Assembly (NCBI RefSeq): GCF_015644585.1
Contig: NZ_JADOBI010000004.1
Location: forward strand, 248,001 to 312,000
Length of the DNA: 64,000 nucleotides
Source: Rahnella laticis
GTDB taxonomy: Bacteria; Pseudomonadota; Gammaproteobacteria; Enterobacterales; Enterobacteriaceae
Direction of reading: 5' to 3'
The stretch's first letter is position 1, and each line of letters starts with the position of its first letter. A program made the translations under genes and the position numbers. Below the pieces are notes generated by a model. That model was not told the DNA's origin, made no database searches, and was given only the letters and a program-made list of their open reading frames with translations. Shown here piece by piece: positions 56,206-64,000 of the stretch.

Positions 56206-56230
56206 CGGGCCTTTTCAGGCCCGTTTTTTT
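56206..56230 (+). terminator. Rho-independent terminator after asnB
   Basis: CGGGCCT and AGGCCCG form a 7-bp stem, followed by seven T's. Confidence 0.9.
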
Positions 56231-56334
56231 ATGGGTAAAGCCAGTAAAAATAATGTCTTTTGCCCAATTAATCACCAGAGTGGTTATAAGCCAGACAAAT
56301 GGACGCTCTCACGCCTTTTTCTCCAAAAAAGGTG

Positions 56335-56363
56335 TTGACGCAAAACGGTCATATACGCATAAT
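56335..56363 (+). promoter_or_regulatory. Promoter of the tRNA operon
   Basis: TTGACG (56335-56340), a 17-bp spacer and CATAAT (56358-56363), then a GCGCCCC discriminator typical of stringently controlled stable-RNA promoters. It lies 39 bp before the first tRNA. Confidence 0.85.
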
Positions 56364-56402
56364 GCGCCCCGCAACGCCGATGAAGGTAGCGCGAAAAAAG
56401 AT

Positions 56403-56479
56403 GGCTACGTAGCTCAGTTGGTTAGAGCACATCACTCATAATGATGGGGTCACAGGTTCGAATCCCGTCGTAGCCACCA
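56403..56479 (+). tRNA. metT: tRNA-Met (CAU), elongator
   Basis: 77 bases including CCA. It folds as a cloverleaf with the anticodon loop CTCATAA (CAU) and a T-arm GGTTCGAATCC. The metT-type position is the same as in the E. coli metT-leuW-glnUW-metU-glnVX cluster. Confidence 0.97.
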
Positions 56480-56487
56480 TCTTTTTT

Positions 56488-56572
56488 GCGGGAGTGGCGA
56501 AATTGGTAGACGCACTAGATTTAGGTTCTAGCGCCGCAAGGTGTGCGAGTTCAAGTCTCGCCTCCCGCACCA
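56488..56572 (+). tRNA. leuW: tRNA-Leu (UAG)
   Basis: 85 bases with encoded CCA. Anticodon loop TTTAGGT (UAG) on the stem CTAGA/TCTAG, with the long variable arm (GCGCCGCAAGGTGTG) of leucine tRNAs. Confidence 0.97.
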
Positions 56573-56595
56573 TTTCATCGAGTCGGCAGCACAGT

Positions 56596-56670
56596 TGGGG
56601 TATCGCCAAGCGGTAAGGCACTGGTTTTTGATACCAGCATTCCCAGGTTCGAATCCTGGTACCCCAGCCA
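56596..56670 (+). tRNA. glnU: tRNA-Gln (UUG), first copy
   Basis: 75 bases, starting TGGGGTATCG and ending CCAGCCA. Anticodon loop TTTTGAT (UUG) on the stem CTGGT/ACCAG. The 5' U with 3' A forms the weak first pair that GlnRS prefers. Confidence 0.97.
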
Positions 56671-56735
56671 TTTTCTTACCCTTCGCATCTCTGGTGTGAA
56701 TGTGAGAAAAAACCAATTTGAAGAAGTTGTACTGT

Positions 56736-56810
56736 TGGGGTATCGCCAAGCGGTAAGGCACTGGTTTTTGATACCAGCATACCCTGGTTCGAATCCAGGT
56801 ACCCCAGCCA
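56736..56810 (+). tRNA. glnW: tRNA-Gln (UUG), second copy
   Basis: Nearly identical to the first glutamine tRNA, with anticodon UUG. It differs in the variable loop and T-stem, where compensating changes keep the pairing (CCTGG/CCAGG against CCAGG/CCTGG). Confidence 0.97.
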
Positions 56811-56902
56811 TACTTCTTTCTGTATAATTGGTAAGCACTTGAAATTTATTATTAAGTTAGTTAAATTAGTGCTTGAAGTTTTGAAGTAAGTCAGTAGAAT
56901 TT

Positions 56903-56979
56903 GGCTACGTAGCTCAGCTGGTTAGAGCACATCACTCATAATGATGGGGTCACAGGTTCAAATCCCGTCGTAGCCACCA
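56903..56979 (+). tRNA. metU: tRNA-Met (CAU), second copy
   Basis: 77 bases, like the first Met tRNA except D-loop CTGG for TTGG and T-loop TTCAAAT for TTCGAAT. Anticodon CAU. Confidence 0.97.
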
Positions 56980-57023
56980 TTTTACTTGCAGTACACTGCT
57001 CAAAAGGTAGTGAGTTTTAAAAT

Positions 57024-57098
57024 TGGGGTGTCGCCAAGCGGTAAGGCTCTGGTTTCTGATACCAGCATACCCAGGTTCGAATCCTGGCACCCCAGCCA
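57024..57098 (+). tRNA. glnV: tRNA-Gln (CUG)
   Basis: 75 bases with anticodon loop TTCTGAT (CUG). It is the last gene of the cluster; E. coli has a second copy (glnX) here, which is absent in this window. Confidence 0.97.
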
Positions 57099-57105
57099 CA
57101 TTAAG

Positions 57106-57130
57106 AAAGCCCGCTTCGTGCGGGCTTTTT
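57106..57130 (+). terminator. Rho-independent terminator after the tRNA cluster
   Basis: AAAGCCCGC and GCGGGCTTT form a 9-bp stem with loop TTCGT and a T-run. It lies between the tRNA operon and the convergent ubiF. Confidence 0.9.
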
Positions 57131-57204
57131 GCTATCTGTCGGTTGAGTCAGACTCAAAAAAAAGGCAAGCCGACATTCATCCGGCCAGCCCTTCTCTCAC
57201 TTAA

Positions 57205-58389
57205 TTAAATTCCTAATGCATATTTCAGCGCTTTGGTTTTCAGTGCCCCTGCACGTTGTGCCGTCATCAGTGCCAGATTTCTCAATGCTTTGACGGGTGC
57301 CAGATCGTTACTGAACGCGGTATAGAACAAATCCATGCCGCTTTGCATCAGCAGATTATCCAGGCGACGCTGACGCTGATAACGCATCAGCACGCTCTCG
57401 CTGCTCCACGCTTCATCGTGATCACGCGCTTTTTCCAGCACCGAAAGCAATGCTTCTACGTCGCGATAACCCAGATTCACGCCCTGCCCGGCCAGCGGAT
57501 TGATCGTATGCGCCGCATCGCCCACCAGCGCCAGCCCAGGCAGGACATAACGCTGCGCATGGCGGCGAACCAGCGGGAACGCGCCTGCTGCTATTGCATT
57601 GATTTTTCCAAGGCGTGGTGGGAAGGCCTGCATAATCTCCGCCGTCAGCTGTTTCATGTTCAGCGTTTTCAGATAACGGATGCGCTGCGGGCTGTCGTAC
57701 CACACCAGCGACGCCTGATTGCCAAACAACGGCAGGAACGCACGCGGGCCGGAAGGGAAAAACTGCTGCCAGGTGACATCCTGATCCGGCGTTTCGGTTT
57801 CAACGTTAATCAGCATACAGTGCTGGCGATATTCCCAACCATCAACGCCGATGCCTGCCAGCTGGCGTACCAGAGAATTCGCCCCGTCGGCCGCGACGAC
57901 CAGTTTTGTACGCAGCAGTTCACCGGTTGTCAGCTGAAGTGACCAGGTTTTATCGTCATGCTGCAGGAGATGGCGCAGTTTCGCCGGGCAGAAACGGGTC
58001 AGATTGGAGAAAGCATTAAACTGCTGCCAGAGCGCCAGCTGAAGCACGCGGTTTTCAATCATGAATCCCAGCTCCGGTAATCCGAGTGATTGCGCATCGA
58101 ATTTTACGTCGGAACCGTCAACTTCCCAGGTTTCCAGGCGGCGATACGGCACCGAGCGCATTTTTTCAACAGCAGGCCACGCCTCTAATTTCTGCAAGAA
58201 CCGCACCGAAGCGCAGCCAATCGCAGAAATTCTCAGGTCTGCCGCCGCTGATGCGTCAAATTCAGCCGGCTCTTCATTTTCGATCAGTGCAACCTGAAGC
58301 CCCTGACGGGCCAGTCCGAGCGCTGCTGCAGCGCCTACCATCCCGCCACCGACAATCACTGCATCAAATGACTTCTCTGAATTATTCAT
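57205..58389 (-). CDS. ubiF: 3-demethoxyubiquinol 3-hydroxylase UbiF
   Basis: FAD-dependent monooxygenase that adds the last ring hydroxyl in aerobic ubiquinone synthesis. 394 residues. Motifs: the N-terminal FAD fold AVIVGGGMVGAAAALGLARQG (residues 10-30), the VVAADGANSLVRQ DG motif, and LVGDAAHTINPLAGQGVNLGYRD, the second FAD signature. It is divergent from miaB. Confidence 0.95.
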   Translation of the reverse strand: MNNSEKSFDAVIVGGGMVGAAAALGLARQGLQVALIENEEPAEFDASAAADLRISAIGCASVRFLQKLEAWPAVEKMRSVPYRRLETWEVDGSDVKFDAQSLGLPELGFMIENRVLQLALWQQFNAFSNLTRFCPAKLRHLLQHDDKTWSLQLTTGELLRTKLVVAADGANSLVRQLAGIGVDGWEYRQHCMLINVETETPDQDVTWQQFFPSGPRAFLPLFGNQASLVWYDSPQRIRYLKTLNMKQLTAEIMQAFPPRLGKINAIAAGAFPLVRRHAQRYVLPGLALVGDAAHTINPLAGQGVNLGYRDVEALLSVLEKARDHDEAWSSESVLMRYQRQRRLDNLLMQSGMDLFYTAFSNDLAPVKALRNLALMTAQRAGALKTKALKYALGI

Positions 58390-58577
58390 TTTATTCCAGC
58401 TTTCTATTTCAGTTCATTATGCGAAGTGTACCGGATTTTTGTGTCAGCATCAGGGCCTAAGCTGCTTTCCCGCACTGGTCAGCGCTAAGGTGAGGGTTTA
58501 CAATACCGCCCCTGAACAACGCTATGCACTGCGGCACTGCCGATCTAACGTTCCCCGTATTGAGTACTGACACGCTG

Positions 58578-60002
58578 ATGACTAAAAAACTGCACATAAA
58601 AACCTGGGGCTGCCAGATGAATGAATATGATTCATCCAAAATGGCCGATCTTCTTGATAGCACCCACGGTTACCAGCTGACGGATAACGCTGAAGAAGCA
58701 GACATTCTGCTGCTGAATACCTGTTCAATCCGGGAAAAAGCCCAGGAGAAAGTGTTCAGCCTGCTGGGACACTGGAAATTATTAAAAAAGAAAAACCCGG
58801 ATATTATTATCGGCGTCGGCGGCTGCGTGGCATCTCAGGAAGGGGAATTGCTGCGTAAGCGTGCGCCCTGCGTTGATATCGTTTTTGGCCCGCAAACCCT
58901 GCATCGCCTGCCAGAAATGGTCAACCATGTTCGCGGCACCAAAAGCCCGGTCGTGGATATCAGCTTTCCGGAAATTGAGAAATTTGACCGTCTGCCGGAA
59001 CCACGCGCAGATGGCCCGACCGCATTTGTCTCCATCATGGAAGGTTGCAACAAATATTGCAGTTTCTGCGTGGTGCCTTACACGCGCGGCGAAGAAGTCA
59101 GCCGCCCTTGTGATGACGTCCTGTTCGAAGTCGCTCAGCTTGCCGCTCAGGGCGTGCGTGAAGTTAACCTGCTGGGGCAAAACGTCAACGCCTACTGCGG
59201 CGATTCCTTTGACGGCGGCATCTGCACGTTTGCAGAATTACTGCGTCTGGTGGCGGCCATCGACGGTATTGACCGCATCCGCTTTACCACCAGCCATCCG
59301 GTAGAATTTACTGACGATATTATCGAGGTCTATAAAGACACACCTGAAGTGGTGAGCTTCCTGCATCTGCCTATTCAGAGCGGTTCTGATCGCATTCTCA
59401 CCATGATGAAACGCCCTCACACGGTGCTGGAATACAAATCGACTATCCGTAAATTGCGGGCTGCGCGTCCGGATATCCATTTCAGTTCTGACTTCATCAT
59501 CGGCTTCCCGGGCGAATCCAAAGATGATTTCGAACGCACTATGGATTTGATTGCGCAGGTCAATTACGACGTCAGTTTCAGCTTCATCTACTCACCACGC
59601 CCGGGAACACCCGCGGCCGACATGGTCGATGATGTGAGCATGGACGAGAAGAAACAGCGTCTGGCGCTGCTACAGGACCGGATCACGCAGCAGGTGATGC
59701 GGTTTAGCCGCGCCACGCTGGGTACCGTTCAGCGCATTCTGGTCGAAGGGACATCCCGTAAAGACATTATGGAACTGACCGGACGCACAGAATGCAACCG
59801 TGTGGTCAATTTTGAAGGCACGCCGGACATGATTGGCAGATTCGTGGATGTCGAAATTGTCGATGTCTACGCCAACTCCCTGCGTGGCGTGGTCATCCGC
59901 ACAGAAGAACAAATGGCGCTGCGCCTGCACGAATCACCGCAATCTGTTATTGCCCGCACACGCAAAGAAAATGAACTGGGCGTTGGGATCTATCAGCCCT
60001 GA
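58578..60002 (+). CDS. miaB: tRNA-2-methylthio-N6-dimethylallyladenosine synthase
   Basis: Radical-SAM methylthiotransferase acting on i6A37 of tRNAs that read codons starting with U. 474 residues from the ATG at 58578 ([20 protein letters not shown]), equal to E. coli; the frame extends 18 codons upstream without likeness. Cys in WGCQMN, NTCSIRE and GGCVASQEG hold the auxiliary cluster. [17 protein letters not shown] is the radical-SAM CxxxCxxC motif. A TRAM domain is at the C-terminus. Confidence 0.97.
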   Translation: MTKKLHIKTWGCQMNEYDSSKMADLLDSTHGYQLTDNAEEADILLLNTCSIREKAQEKVFSLLGHWKLLKKKNPDIIIGVGGCVASQEGELLRKRAPCVDIVFGPQTLHRLPEMVNHVRGTKSPVVDISFPEIEKFDRLPEPRADGPTAFVSIMEGCNKYCSFCVVPYTRGEEVSRPCDDVLFEVAQLAAQGVREVNLLGQNVNAYCGDSFDGGICTFAELLRLVAAIDGIDRIRFTTSHPVEFTDDIIEVYKDTPEVVSFLHLPIQSGSDRILTMMKRPHTVLEYKSTIRKLRAARPDIHFSSDFIIGFPGESKDDFERTMDLIAQVNYDVSFSFIYSPRPGTPAADMVDDVSMDEKKQRLALLQDRITQQVMRFSRATLGTVQRILVEGTSRKDIMELTGRTECNRVVNFEGTPDMIGRFVDVEIVDVYANSLRGVVIRTEEQMALRLHESPQSVIARTRKENELGVGIYQP

Positions 60003-60031
60003 ATCATTGCAGCGAAGAATGACAGAACCCC

Positions 60032-60060
60032 ACAGGGCGCTCCGGCGTCCTGTTTCTTTT
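60032..60060 (+). terminator. Likely terminator after miaB
   Basis: ACAGGGCGC and GCGTCCTGT pair with one G-T wobble, followed by TTCTTTT. It lies 30 bp after miaB; the rest of the gap to ybeZ (to 60289) shows nothing else definite. Confidence 0.65.
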
Positions 60061-60289
60061 GAGAATTCAGACGCAACACCGGCTTCAAGGGTTTAATTTT
60101 CCAGGAAAGGCCGCATATCCGGATGCAGGTTCATGTAACTGCCGGCAAGCCGCAGCATATTTTGCCAAGGGCATGTATTATTAACTCAGGTATGGTTGAC
60201 GGCTGAAAGCAGTTTACGGCCGTATGTCTCACTGAACGTACCCTGAATTATGCAGGGTAAACTGGTCCAGAGTGACCCAAAGGATAAGT

Positions 60290-61348
60290 TTGAACGTTGT
60301 AACACAAGAGATTTTACTGGAGCCCGAAGACAATCAGCGTCTGCTGAGCCTGTGCGGGCCGTTTGATGACAATATCAAACAACTGGAACGCCGGTTGGGC
60401 GTTGAAATCAACCGTCGTGATAACGCATTTAAACTTGTTGGAAAGAGCCTGCCGGTTGCGGCAGCCGCTGATATTCTGCGCGACTTATACGTAGACACTG
60501 CGCCGCTGCGTGGTGAGATTCAGGATATCGATCCTGAAAAAATCCATCTGGCGATTAAAGAAAGCCGCGTGCTTGAGCAAACGGCTGAAAGCGTGCCTGA
60601 TTTTGGCAAAGCGGTCATCATTAAAACCAAGCGTGGCGTGATCAAACCGCGTACGAAGAATCAGGCGCAGTACGTTGCTAATATTTTGGATCACGACGTT
60701 ACGTTTGGTATCGGGCCTGCCGGTACGGGTAAAACTTATCTGGCCGTTGCCGCTGCCGTTGATGCGCTGGAACGTCAGGAAGTGCGCCGTATTCTGCTGA
60801 CGCGCCCTGCCGTTGAAGCCGGTGAAAAGCTGGGCTTCCTGCCGGGCGATCTCAGTCAGAAGGTGGACCCGTATCTGCGTCCGCTGTATGACGCGCTGTT
60901 CGAAATGCTCGGCTTTGAGAAAGTTGAAAAACTGATTGAGCGCAACGTAATTGAAGTGGCTCCGCTGGCGTATATGCGTGGGCGTACGCTTAATGACGCC
61001 TTCATTATTCTCGATGAAAGCCAGAATACCTCCATCGAACAAATGAAGATGTTCCTGACCCGTATTGGTTTTAACTCGAAAGCGGTTATCACCGGTGACG
61101 TCACACAAATCGACTTGCCGCGTCATCAGAAATCAGGCCTGCGCCACGCCATTGAAGTATTGTCTTCGGTTGAAGAACTGAGCTTTAACTTCTTCCACAG
61201 TGAGGACGTCGTCCGTCATCCTGTTGTCGCACGAATTGTTGTAGCTTACGAAGCGTGGGAAGAAGAAGACCAAAAACGTCGCGATGCGATTGCCGCAGAG
61301 CGTAAACATGAACATCAAAACAACGCATCCCAGCAGGTTAGTCAATGA
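60290..61348 (+). CDS. ybeZ: PhoH-like ATPase YbeZ
   Basis: 352 residues from a TTG start at 60290 ([16 protein letters not shown]), 6-8 bp after AAAGGA. An in-frame GTG at 60272 is less likely. The Walker A motif is [15 protein letters not shown] and Walker B is [11 protein letters not shown], of the PhoH family. The protein works with YbeY in ribosome and rRNA maturation in E. coli. Its end overlaps ybeY by 4 bp. Confidence 0.94.
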   Translation: MNVVTQEILLEPEDNQRLLSLCGPFDDNIKQLERRLGVEINRRDNAFKLVGKSLPVAAAADILRDLYVDTAPLRGEIQDIDPEKIHLAIKESRVLEQTAESVPDFGKAVIIKTKRGVIKPRTKNQAQYVANILDHDVTFGIGPAGTGKTYLAVAAAVDALERQEVRRILLTRPAVEAGEKLGFLPGDLSQKVDPYLRPLYDALFEMLGFEKVEKLIERNVIEVAPLAYMRGRTLNDAFIILDESQNTSIEQMKMFLTRIGFNSKAVITGDVTQIDLPRHQKSGLRHAIEVLSSVEELSFNFFHSEDVVRHPVVARIVVAYEAWEEEDQKRRDAIAAERKHEHQNNASQQVSQ

Positions 61349-61818
61349 ACACGGTAATCCTCGATCTACAAATCGCTTGCGAAGAAAACGCAGGTTTACC
61401 GTCAGAAAATGACTTCCAGACCTGGCTGGAAGCTGTGCTTCCTCAGTTTCAGGAAGAGTCGGAAGTGACCATCCGCCTGGTCGACATCCCGGAAAGCCAT
61501 GAATTAAACATGACTTATCGTGGCATGGATAAACCGACCAACGTGTTATCCTTCCCGTTCGAAGCTCCTCCGGGCATGGAAATGCCGCTGCTCGGCGACC
61601 TGATTATTTGTCGTCAGGTTGTTGAGAAGGAAGCCAAAGAGCAGGAAAAAGAACTTTGGGCTCACTGGGCGCATATGGTTATCCACGGCAGTTTGCATTT
61701 GCTGGGTTATGACCATATCGTTGATGAAGAAGCCGAAGAGATGGAAGCGATTGAAACTGAAATCATGCTGGGACTGGGTTATCCTGATCCCTATATTTCA
61801 GAAAAAGAAGACAACTGA
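61345..61818 (+). CDS. ybeY: Endoribonuclease YbeY (16S rRNA 3' maturation)
   Basis: 157-residue metal-dependent RNase for 16S rRNA maturation and ribosome quality control. The motif [11 protein letters not shown] (H-x3-H-x5-H) binds zinc. [16 protein letters not shown] is the other family block. Its ATG overlaps the ybeZ stop (ATGA). Confidence 0.97.
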   Translation: MNTVILDLQIACEENAGLPSENDFQTWLEAVLPQFQEESEVTIRLVDIPESHELNMTYRGMDKPTNVLSFPFEAPPGMEMPLLGDLIICRQVVEKEAKEQEKELWAHWAHMVIHGSLHLLGYDHIVDEEAEEMEAIETEIMLGLGYPDPYISEKEDN

Positions 61819-61837
61819 AAATAGCCCGGATTCATAC

Positions 61838-61873
61838 AACGCCTGCTACGGAGATCACTCTCCCGCAGGCGTT
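61838..61873. other. Hairpin between ybeY and ybeX
   Basis: AACGCCTGC and GCAGGCGTT are 9-bp outer arms, with GGAGA and TCTCC inner arms and loop TCAC. It lacks a T-run, so it is more likely an mRNA-stability or attenuating structure than a terminator. Confidence 0.6.
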
Positions 61874-61929
61874 TCAGGCTAAGAGTTGATCATAATGACC
61901 ACCAACACGAGAAAACTAAACCAAACGCC

Positions 61930-62808
61930 ATGAGCGATGACCATTCACAAAATAGTGACAGCCCCAGTCCCAAGAAGGGCTTCTTTTCCCTTATCCTTAA
62001 CCAGCTCTTTCACGGTGAACCTAAAAACCGTGGCGATTTGGTTGAGCTGATCCGTGACTCAGAACAAAACGATCTGATCGACCCCGATACCCGTGACATG
62101 CTGGAAGGCGTGATGGATATCGCCGAGCAGCGCGTCCGGGACATCATGATCCCACGTTCTCAAATGATCACGCTCAAACGCAATCAGCCGCTGGAAGAGT
62201 GCCTCGATGTCATCATCGAATCCGCACACTCCCGCTTCCCGGTGATCAGCGAAGATAAGGATCACATTGAAGGCATCCTGATGGCCAAAGACCTGCTGCC
62301 GTTTATGCGCACAGAGTCCGAGCCATTCAGCATTGATAAAGTGCTGAGAACCGCCGTGGTGGTTCCCGAAAGCAAACGTGTTGACCGCATGCTGAAGGAG
62401 TTTCGCTCCCAGCGTTACCATATGGCGATTGTTGTCGATGAATTCGGCGGCGTATCCGGCCTGGTCACTATCGAAGATATTCTTGAACTGATTGTCGGCG
62501 AGATCGACGATGAGTATGACGAAGCTGAAGATCTGGATATCCGCCAGCTTAGCCGCCATACCTACACCGTCCGGGCGCTGGCACCGATTGAAGATTTTAA
62601 CGAGGTCTTCCAGACCCATTACAGTGACGACGAAGTCGATACGATTGGTGGTCTGGTTATGCAGTCCTTCGGTCATTTACCGGCACGAGGCGAAAGCATT
62701 GAAATTGACGGTTACCTGTTCAAGGTTGCGATGGCAGACAGCCGCCGTATTATTCAGGTTCACGTAAAAATACCGGACGACGCGCCGCAACCGATACTGG
62801 AAGAATAA
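61930..62808 (+). CDS. ybeX: CorC/HlyC-family protein YbeX
   Basis: 292 residues. Two CBS domains (about residues 70-125 and 135-195, with [12 protein letters not shown] and [24 protein letters not shown]) are followed by a CorC/HlyC transporter-associated domain (about 205-285). In E. coli and Salmonella it is linked to Mg2+ and Co2+ efflux and to ribosome assembly. It is in line with ybeZ-ybeY and lnt. Confidence 0.95.
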   Translation: MSDDHSQNSDSPSPKKGFFSLILNQLFHGEPKNRGDLVELIRDSEQNDLIDPDTRDMLEGVMDIAEQRVRDIMIPRSQMITLKRNQPLEECLDVIIESAHSRFPVISEDKDHIEGILMAKDLLPFMRTESEPFSIDKVLRTAVVVPESKRVDRMLKEFRSQRYHMAIVVDEFGGVSGLVTIEDILELIVGEIDDEYDEAEDLDIRQLSRHTYTVRALAPIEDFNEVFQTHYSDDEVDTIGGLVMQSFGHLPARGESIEIDGYLFKVAMADSRRIIQVHVKIPDDAPQPILEE

Positions 62809-62815
62809 TTACTCC

Positions 62816-64000
62816 ATGGCAATTGCCTCTTTATATCAACGCCAGCGGGTTCGCGCCCTGCTGGCGCTCTTATTCGGTGCCTGTGGCACCCTCGCTTTTT
62901 CCCCCTATGATTTCTGGCCTGCCGCAATCGTCTCACTCTGCGGTCTGCTGGCATTAACGCTGGATCGCCGTCCGGCGCAATCCGCGTGGATAGGTTTCTG
63001 CTGGGGATTTGGCCTGTTTGGAACAGGCGTCAACTGGGTTTACGTCAGTATCGCCACCTTTGGCGGCATGCCGGAAGCCATCAACCTGTTCCTGGTGATT
63101 TTGCTGGCGGCTTATTTGTCGCTGTACACCATGCTGTTTGCCGGTATTTTCAGCAAACTCTGGCCAAAAACCACCTGGTGGAAACTGGCAATTGCCGCGC
63201 CTGCACTGTGGCAAATTACTGAATTCCTACGCGGTTGGGTACTGACCGGCTTCCCGTGGCTTGAATTCGGTTACAGCCAGATCAATGGCCCCCTGAAAGG
63301 CCTTGCGCCAATCACCGGTGTGAACGGCATTACGCTGTTACTGACTTCACTGAGCGGTCTGCTGGTGTATGCCATTTACCAGCGCCGGAAAGCCCCGGGG
63401 ATTATTGCGCTGGCAATGTTGTTGCTGCCATGGCCGCTGCGCTATATCCACTGGTATCAGGAACAGCCAGAGAAAGCTGTGGATGTTGCACTGGTTCAGG
63501 GCAACATTCCGCAGTCCATGAAATGGGATCCGAAGGCGCTGGAAAGCGCACTGCAAACGTATCTGGATCTCAGCCGCCCTTATCTTGGCAAATCCAGCAT
63601 GATCATCTGGCCGGAATCCGCAATTTCCGATATTGAGTCCGATCAGCAGGGCTTCCTGAGCATGGTGGATAATATTTACCGTTCTCACGGGACTCAGCTG
63701 GTCACCGGGATTATCGACGCACGCCGCAATGAAGAAGGCATGAAGGTGTACAACAGCGCCATCGTGCTGGGCGGTGAACAAACTTATCGCTACCCGGACG
63801 ACAACCGTTTCAACAAACACCATCTGGTGCCCTTTGGTGAATTTGTTCCTCTGGAAACGCTGCTGCGCCCTCTCGCGCCGTTCTTCGATTTGCCAATGTC
63901 GGGCCTGACCAGCGGGGATTATGTGCAGAAGCCGTTGTTTGTCAGCGGGCTCAATCTGACCACCGCCATTTGCTATGAAGTGGTATTTGGCGAACAGGTG
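62816..64000 (+). CDS. lnt: Apolipoprotein N-acyltransferase (3' end outside window)
   Basis: Adds the third acyl chain to lipoproteins at the outer face of the inner membrane. 395 codons are present from the ATG at 62816 ([19 protein letters not shown]) to the window edge; the family has about 510. N-terminal membrane helices (about residues 10-220) precede the nitrilase-like domain. The catalytic residues are all visible: Glu267 in WPESAISD, Lys334 in [12 protein letters not shown] and Cys386 in [11 protein letters not shown]. It starts 7 bp after ybeX, in the usual ybeZYX-lnt order. Confidence 0.96.
   Translation, partial: MAIASLYQRQRVRALLALLFGACGTLAFSPYDFWPAAIVSLCGLLALTLDRRPAQSAWIGFCWGFGLFGTGVNWVYVSIATFGGMPEAINLFLVILLAAYLSLYTMLFAGIFSKLWPKTTWWKLAIAAPALWQITEFLRGWVLTGFPWLEFGYSQINGPLKGLAPITGVNGITLLLTSLSGLLVYAIYQRRKAPGIIALAMLLLPWPLRYIHWYQEQPEKAVDVALVQGNIPQSMKWDPKALESALQTYLDLSRPYLGKSSMIIWPESAISDIESDQQGFLSMVDNIYRSHGTQLVTGIIDARRNEEGMKVYNSAIVLGGEQTYRYPDDNRFNKHHLVPFGEFVPLETLLRPLAPFFDLPMSGLTSGDYVQKPLFVSGLNLTTAICYEVVFGEQV

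Noticed and set aside
56403-57098. Short protein frames running through the tRNA cluster
   Set aside because: They are translations of tRNA genes; the cloverleaf structures account for the sequence.

Overview
The window is a chromosomal stretch of an enterobacterium, most likely of the Yersiniaceae (Rahnella, Ewingella or Rouxiella type). Gene products are close to those of Escherichia coli, and much of the gene order follows the E. coli sdh-gltA-nei-pxp-ybgI, phr-kdp, pgm-seqA-fldA-fur and glnS-nag-asnB-tRNA-ubiF-miaB-lnt segments. Pieces absent from those places in E. coli are inserted. Three copies of the ERIC intergenic repeat and an enterobacterial tRNA Met-Leu-Gln cluster support the placement. 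The genus is inferred, not proven. No phage, insertion sequence, CRISPR array or rRNA gene was seen.

Layout. 1-4.7 kb: sdhA (cut by the window edge), sdhD and sdhC, diverging from gltA (TCA cycle). 4.7-8.5 kb: nei, then pcp-pxpA-pxpC-pxpB, a unit that releases and opens 5-oxoproline. 8.7-10.9 kb: an MFS carrier with a long acidic tail, and ybgI. 11.0-21.8 kb: a complete ygcN-O-P/ygcQ-R-S-U-W/yqcE-ygcE cluster, an uncharacterised catabolic unit. It holds ETF-like and FixCX-like electron carriers, an alkylglycerone-phosphate-synthase-like flavoenzyme, a short-chain dehydrogenase, two MFS carriers, an FGGY kinase and a GlpP-type RNA antiterminator. 21.9-24.2 kb: two small envelope genes and a secreted class II cyclic-nucleotide phosphodiesterase. 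24.2-27 kb: rudS-phrB (tRNA thiouridine removal and photolyase) and ybfA. 27.3-35.2 kb: kdpFABCDE potassium pump and sensor. 35.2-36 kb: a YqjI-like PadR regulator with a large palindromic operator. 36-43.4 kb: pgm, seqA, ybfF, ybfE, a chemoreceptor, fldA and fur. 43.5-54.2 kb: chiPQ, glnS, nagE and nagBACD (chitosugar and amino-sugar use). 54.5-64 kb: asnB, six tRNA genes, ubiF, miaB, ybeZ-ybeY-ybeX and lnt (cut by the window edge).

The most striking find is the 319-bp divergent control region between ygcW and yqcE. Each arm carries a CRP-like site, an extended -10 at the same distance, and a short leader. Each leader can fold either as a rho-independent terminator or as a smaller competing hairpin over the terminator's 5' arm. 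The two leaders are nearly the same sequence, and the cluster itself encodes a GlpP-family antiterminator (YgcP). This suggests that one RNA-binding regulator opens both divergent operons together.

Other regulatory signals stand out. A sequence upstream of rudS-phrB fits the operator of light-sensing MerR (LitR) regulators. The chiP ribosome-binding region contains a ten-base complement to the ChiX sRNA seed. Two ERIC elements flank nagB inside the nag operon.
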